A DNA stretch of 20,000 nucleotides. Source: Linnemannia schmuckeri (taxonomy: Eukaryota; Mortierellomycota; Mortierellomycetes; Mortierellales; Mortierellaceae). Shown one piece after another: positions 19,401-20,000 of the stretch (positions within the stretch are counted from its first letter, which is position 1; each line of letters opens with the position of its first letter). The notes beneath the pieces are model-generated. The model saw only the letters and a list, made by a program, of their open reading frames with translations, was not told where the DNA came from and searched no databases. The translations under genes were made by a program, and so were the position numbers. The DNA lies in assembly GCA_029449235.1 (NCBI GenBank), contig JANATG010000017.1, positions 35,001-55,000 of the forward strand. Reading direction: 5' to 3'.

Positions 19401-19455
19401 CCTTGACCTTTCTTGTAAGTGACAACAACGCGTTTTATTTACGACCCTCATCATG

Positions 19456-19463
19456 TATAAAAG
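19456..19463 (+). promoter_or_regulatory. TATA box of the secreted-protein gene
   Basis: The word tataaaag lies in an otherwise mixed sequence, 305 bases before the start codon. The distance is explained by a 5'UTR of roughly 200 bases containing an intron at 19658-19753. Confidence 0.6.
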
Positions 19464-19657
19464 GAAGTTGCACCTACCCATCGTCCTCCACCGACACACA
19501 TCTGATCCTACCTCAAGACTCTAGACTCGAAACAACTCCCACAAACCCTATCAAGAACCGTCGCAAGAACAGTTGCAAGAACTGCTACACGAACGATCTC
19601 CCTCTCAACAGTACATAACCGCATAATCTCTCAGCTATTACATAGCATCGATTCCAG

Positions 19658-19753
19658 GTACATACTTGTCTTTAGGAGTATGCGTATGTACGTCCGCCAC
19701 TCATATTCTTACTATCGTATCTTACAACTCACCATTATGTTGATCTGGTATAG
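19658..19753 (+). other. predicted 5'UTR intron
   Basis: Donor ccag/gtacat, a pyrimidine-containing 3' half, and acceptor tggtatag, 96 bp long. It ends seven bases before the ATG at 19761. It was inferred from splice signals and from the distance between TATA box and start codon. Confidence 0.55.
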
Positions 19754-19760
19754 AAACGAC

Positions 19761-20000
19761 ATGAAAGTCTTATGGATTCCACTCGCGCTTGCGGTGCTTA
19801 ACATTGCTCACGCTGACAGTTTTAATGCAGGAGCAGATAACATGATCTGCCAATGGTATGGGTCCTCGCCAGATTGCGGCGGCACGAACTTCAAACTTGG
19901 AGATACGGACGTGTTTGAAGGTCATACATGGAAACTTGTCGATTGGACCAAGGGCAAGAGCAAGGCATACTTGCATGGCGAGTGCCGGTCCTCTTACGGG
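19761..20000 (+). CDS. secreted cysteine-containing protein, N-terminal part (runs off window)
   Basis: Eighty codons are visible and the frame is open to the end of the window. Residues 1-18 are a classical signal peptide: MK, a hydrophobic core LWIPLALAVLNI and an AHA cleavage site before D19. The mature part has Cys at 30, 39 and 75 and the blocks CQWYGSSPDCGGTNF and WKLVDWTKGK. The layout resembles small secreted proteins of soil fungi, but I cannot assign a named family or function. The start is the first ATG after the predicted 5'UTR intron, and a strong TATA box lies upstream. Cysteine pairing cannot be judged because the C-terminus is missing. Confidence 0.75.
   Translation, partial: MKVLWIPLALAVLNIAHADSFNAGADNMICQWYGSSPDCGGTNFKLGDTDVFEGHTWKLVDWTKGKSKAYLHGECRSSYG

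Noticed and set aside
18897..19428. Minus-strand open frames with periodic His-Gln-Gly-Lys repeats
   Set aside because: The periodicity follows the 27-bp and 13-bp DNA repeats; two different frames give equally periodic products and there is no start or splice context.
1..20000. CRISPR arrays, bacterial operons or riboswitches
   Set aside because: The gene structures have spliceosomal introns and polyadenylation signals; the tandem repeats have no unique equal-length spacers.

Overview
The window looks like an accessory, repeat-rich stretch of a fungal nuclear genome, most likely an early-diverging filamentous fungus of the Mortierella type. The reasons are an antisense fungal 28S rRNA fragment, short GT-AG introns of 62-102 bp with CTAAC/CTGAC-like branch sites, a Crinkler (CRN) gene of the Mucoromycota type, an F-box/LRR-like gene, and a fungal Rep-helicase Helitron. 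The taxonomic placement is inference.

Layout. 1-468 is the 3' part of a 28S rRNA gene on the minus strand. It decays into recognisable but mutated 28S to about 515 and then into a 20-bp minisatellite. 851-6462 (+) is an apparently intact six-exon Helitron Rep-helicase (about 1673 aa); its last intron holds about 150 bp of telomere-like T(n)AGGG sequence. 6484-7539 is non-coding with short repeats. 7540-9300 (+) is a single-exon F-box gene. 9846-10140 (-) is a frameshifted, truncated Tc1/mariner-type transposase. 10806-11175 is a long TG/TGCG tract. 11346-14723 (-) is a complete six-exon CRN gene (about 969 aa): ubiquitin-like header, P-loop NTPase, PD-(D/E)XK nuclease-like C-terminus. 14740-15640 is a strand-asymmetric pyrimidine-rich region, followed by two 141-bp direct repeats. 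16384-18392 (+) is a five-exon gene (about 551 aa) of unknown function with a second, unrelated PD-(D/E)XK-like signature. 18757-18792 is a second tiny 28S island in the same orientation as the first. 18900-19400 is a minisatellite array with 13-bp and 27-bp periods. 19761 to the window end (+) is the start of a secreted-protein gene with a TATA box and a 5'UTR intron.

How it fits together. There is no operon logic. The window combines an autonomous transposon, a dead DNA transposon, rDNA debris, several microsatellite and minisatellite arrays, and rapidly evolving gene families (CRN, F-box, secreted protein, nuclease-like). That is the usual picture of a fast-evolving compartment, possibly subtelomeric. 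All exon models were derived by hand from splice signals and reading-frame phase. No transcript or database search was available.
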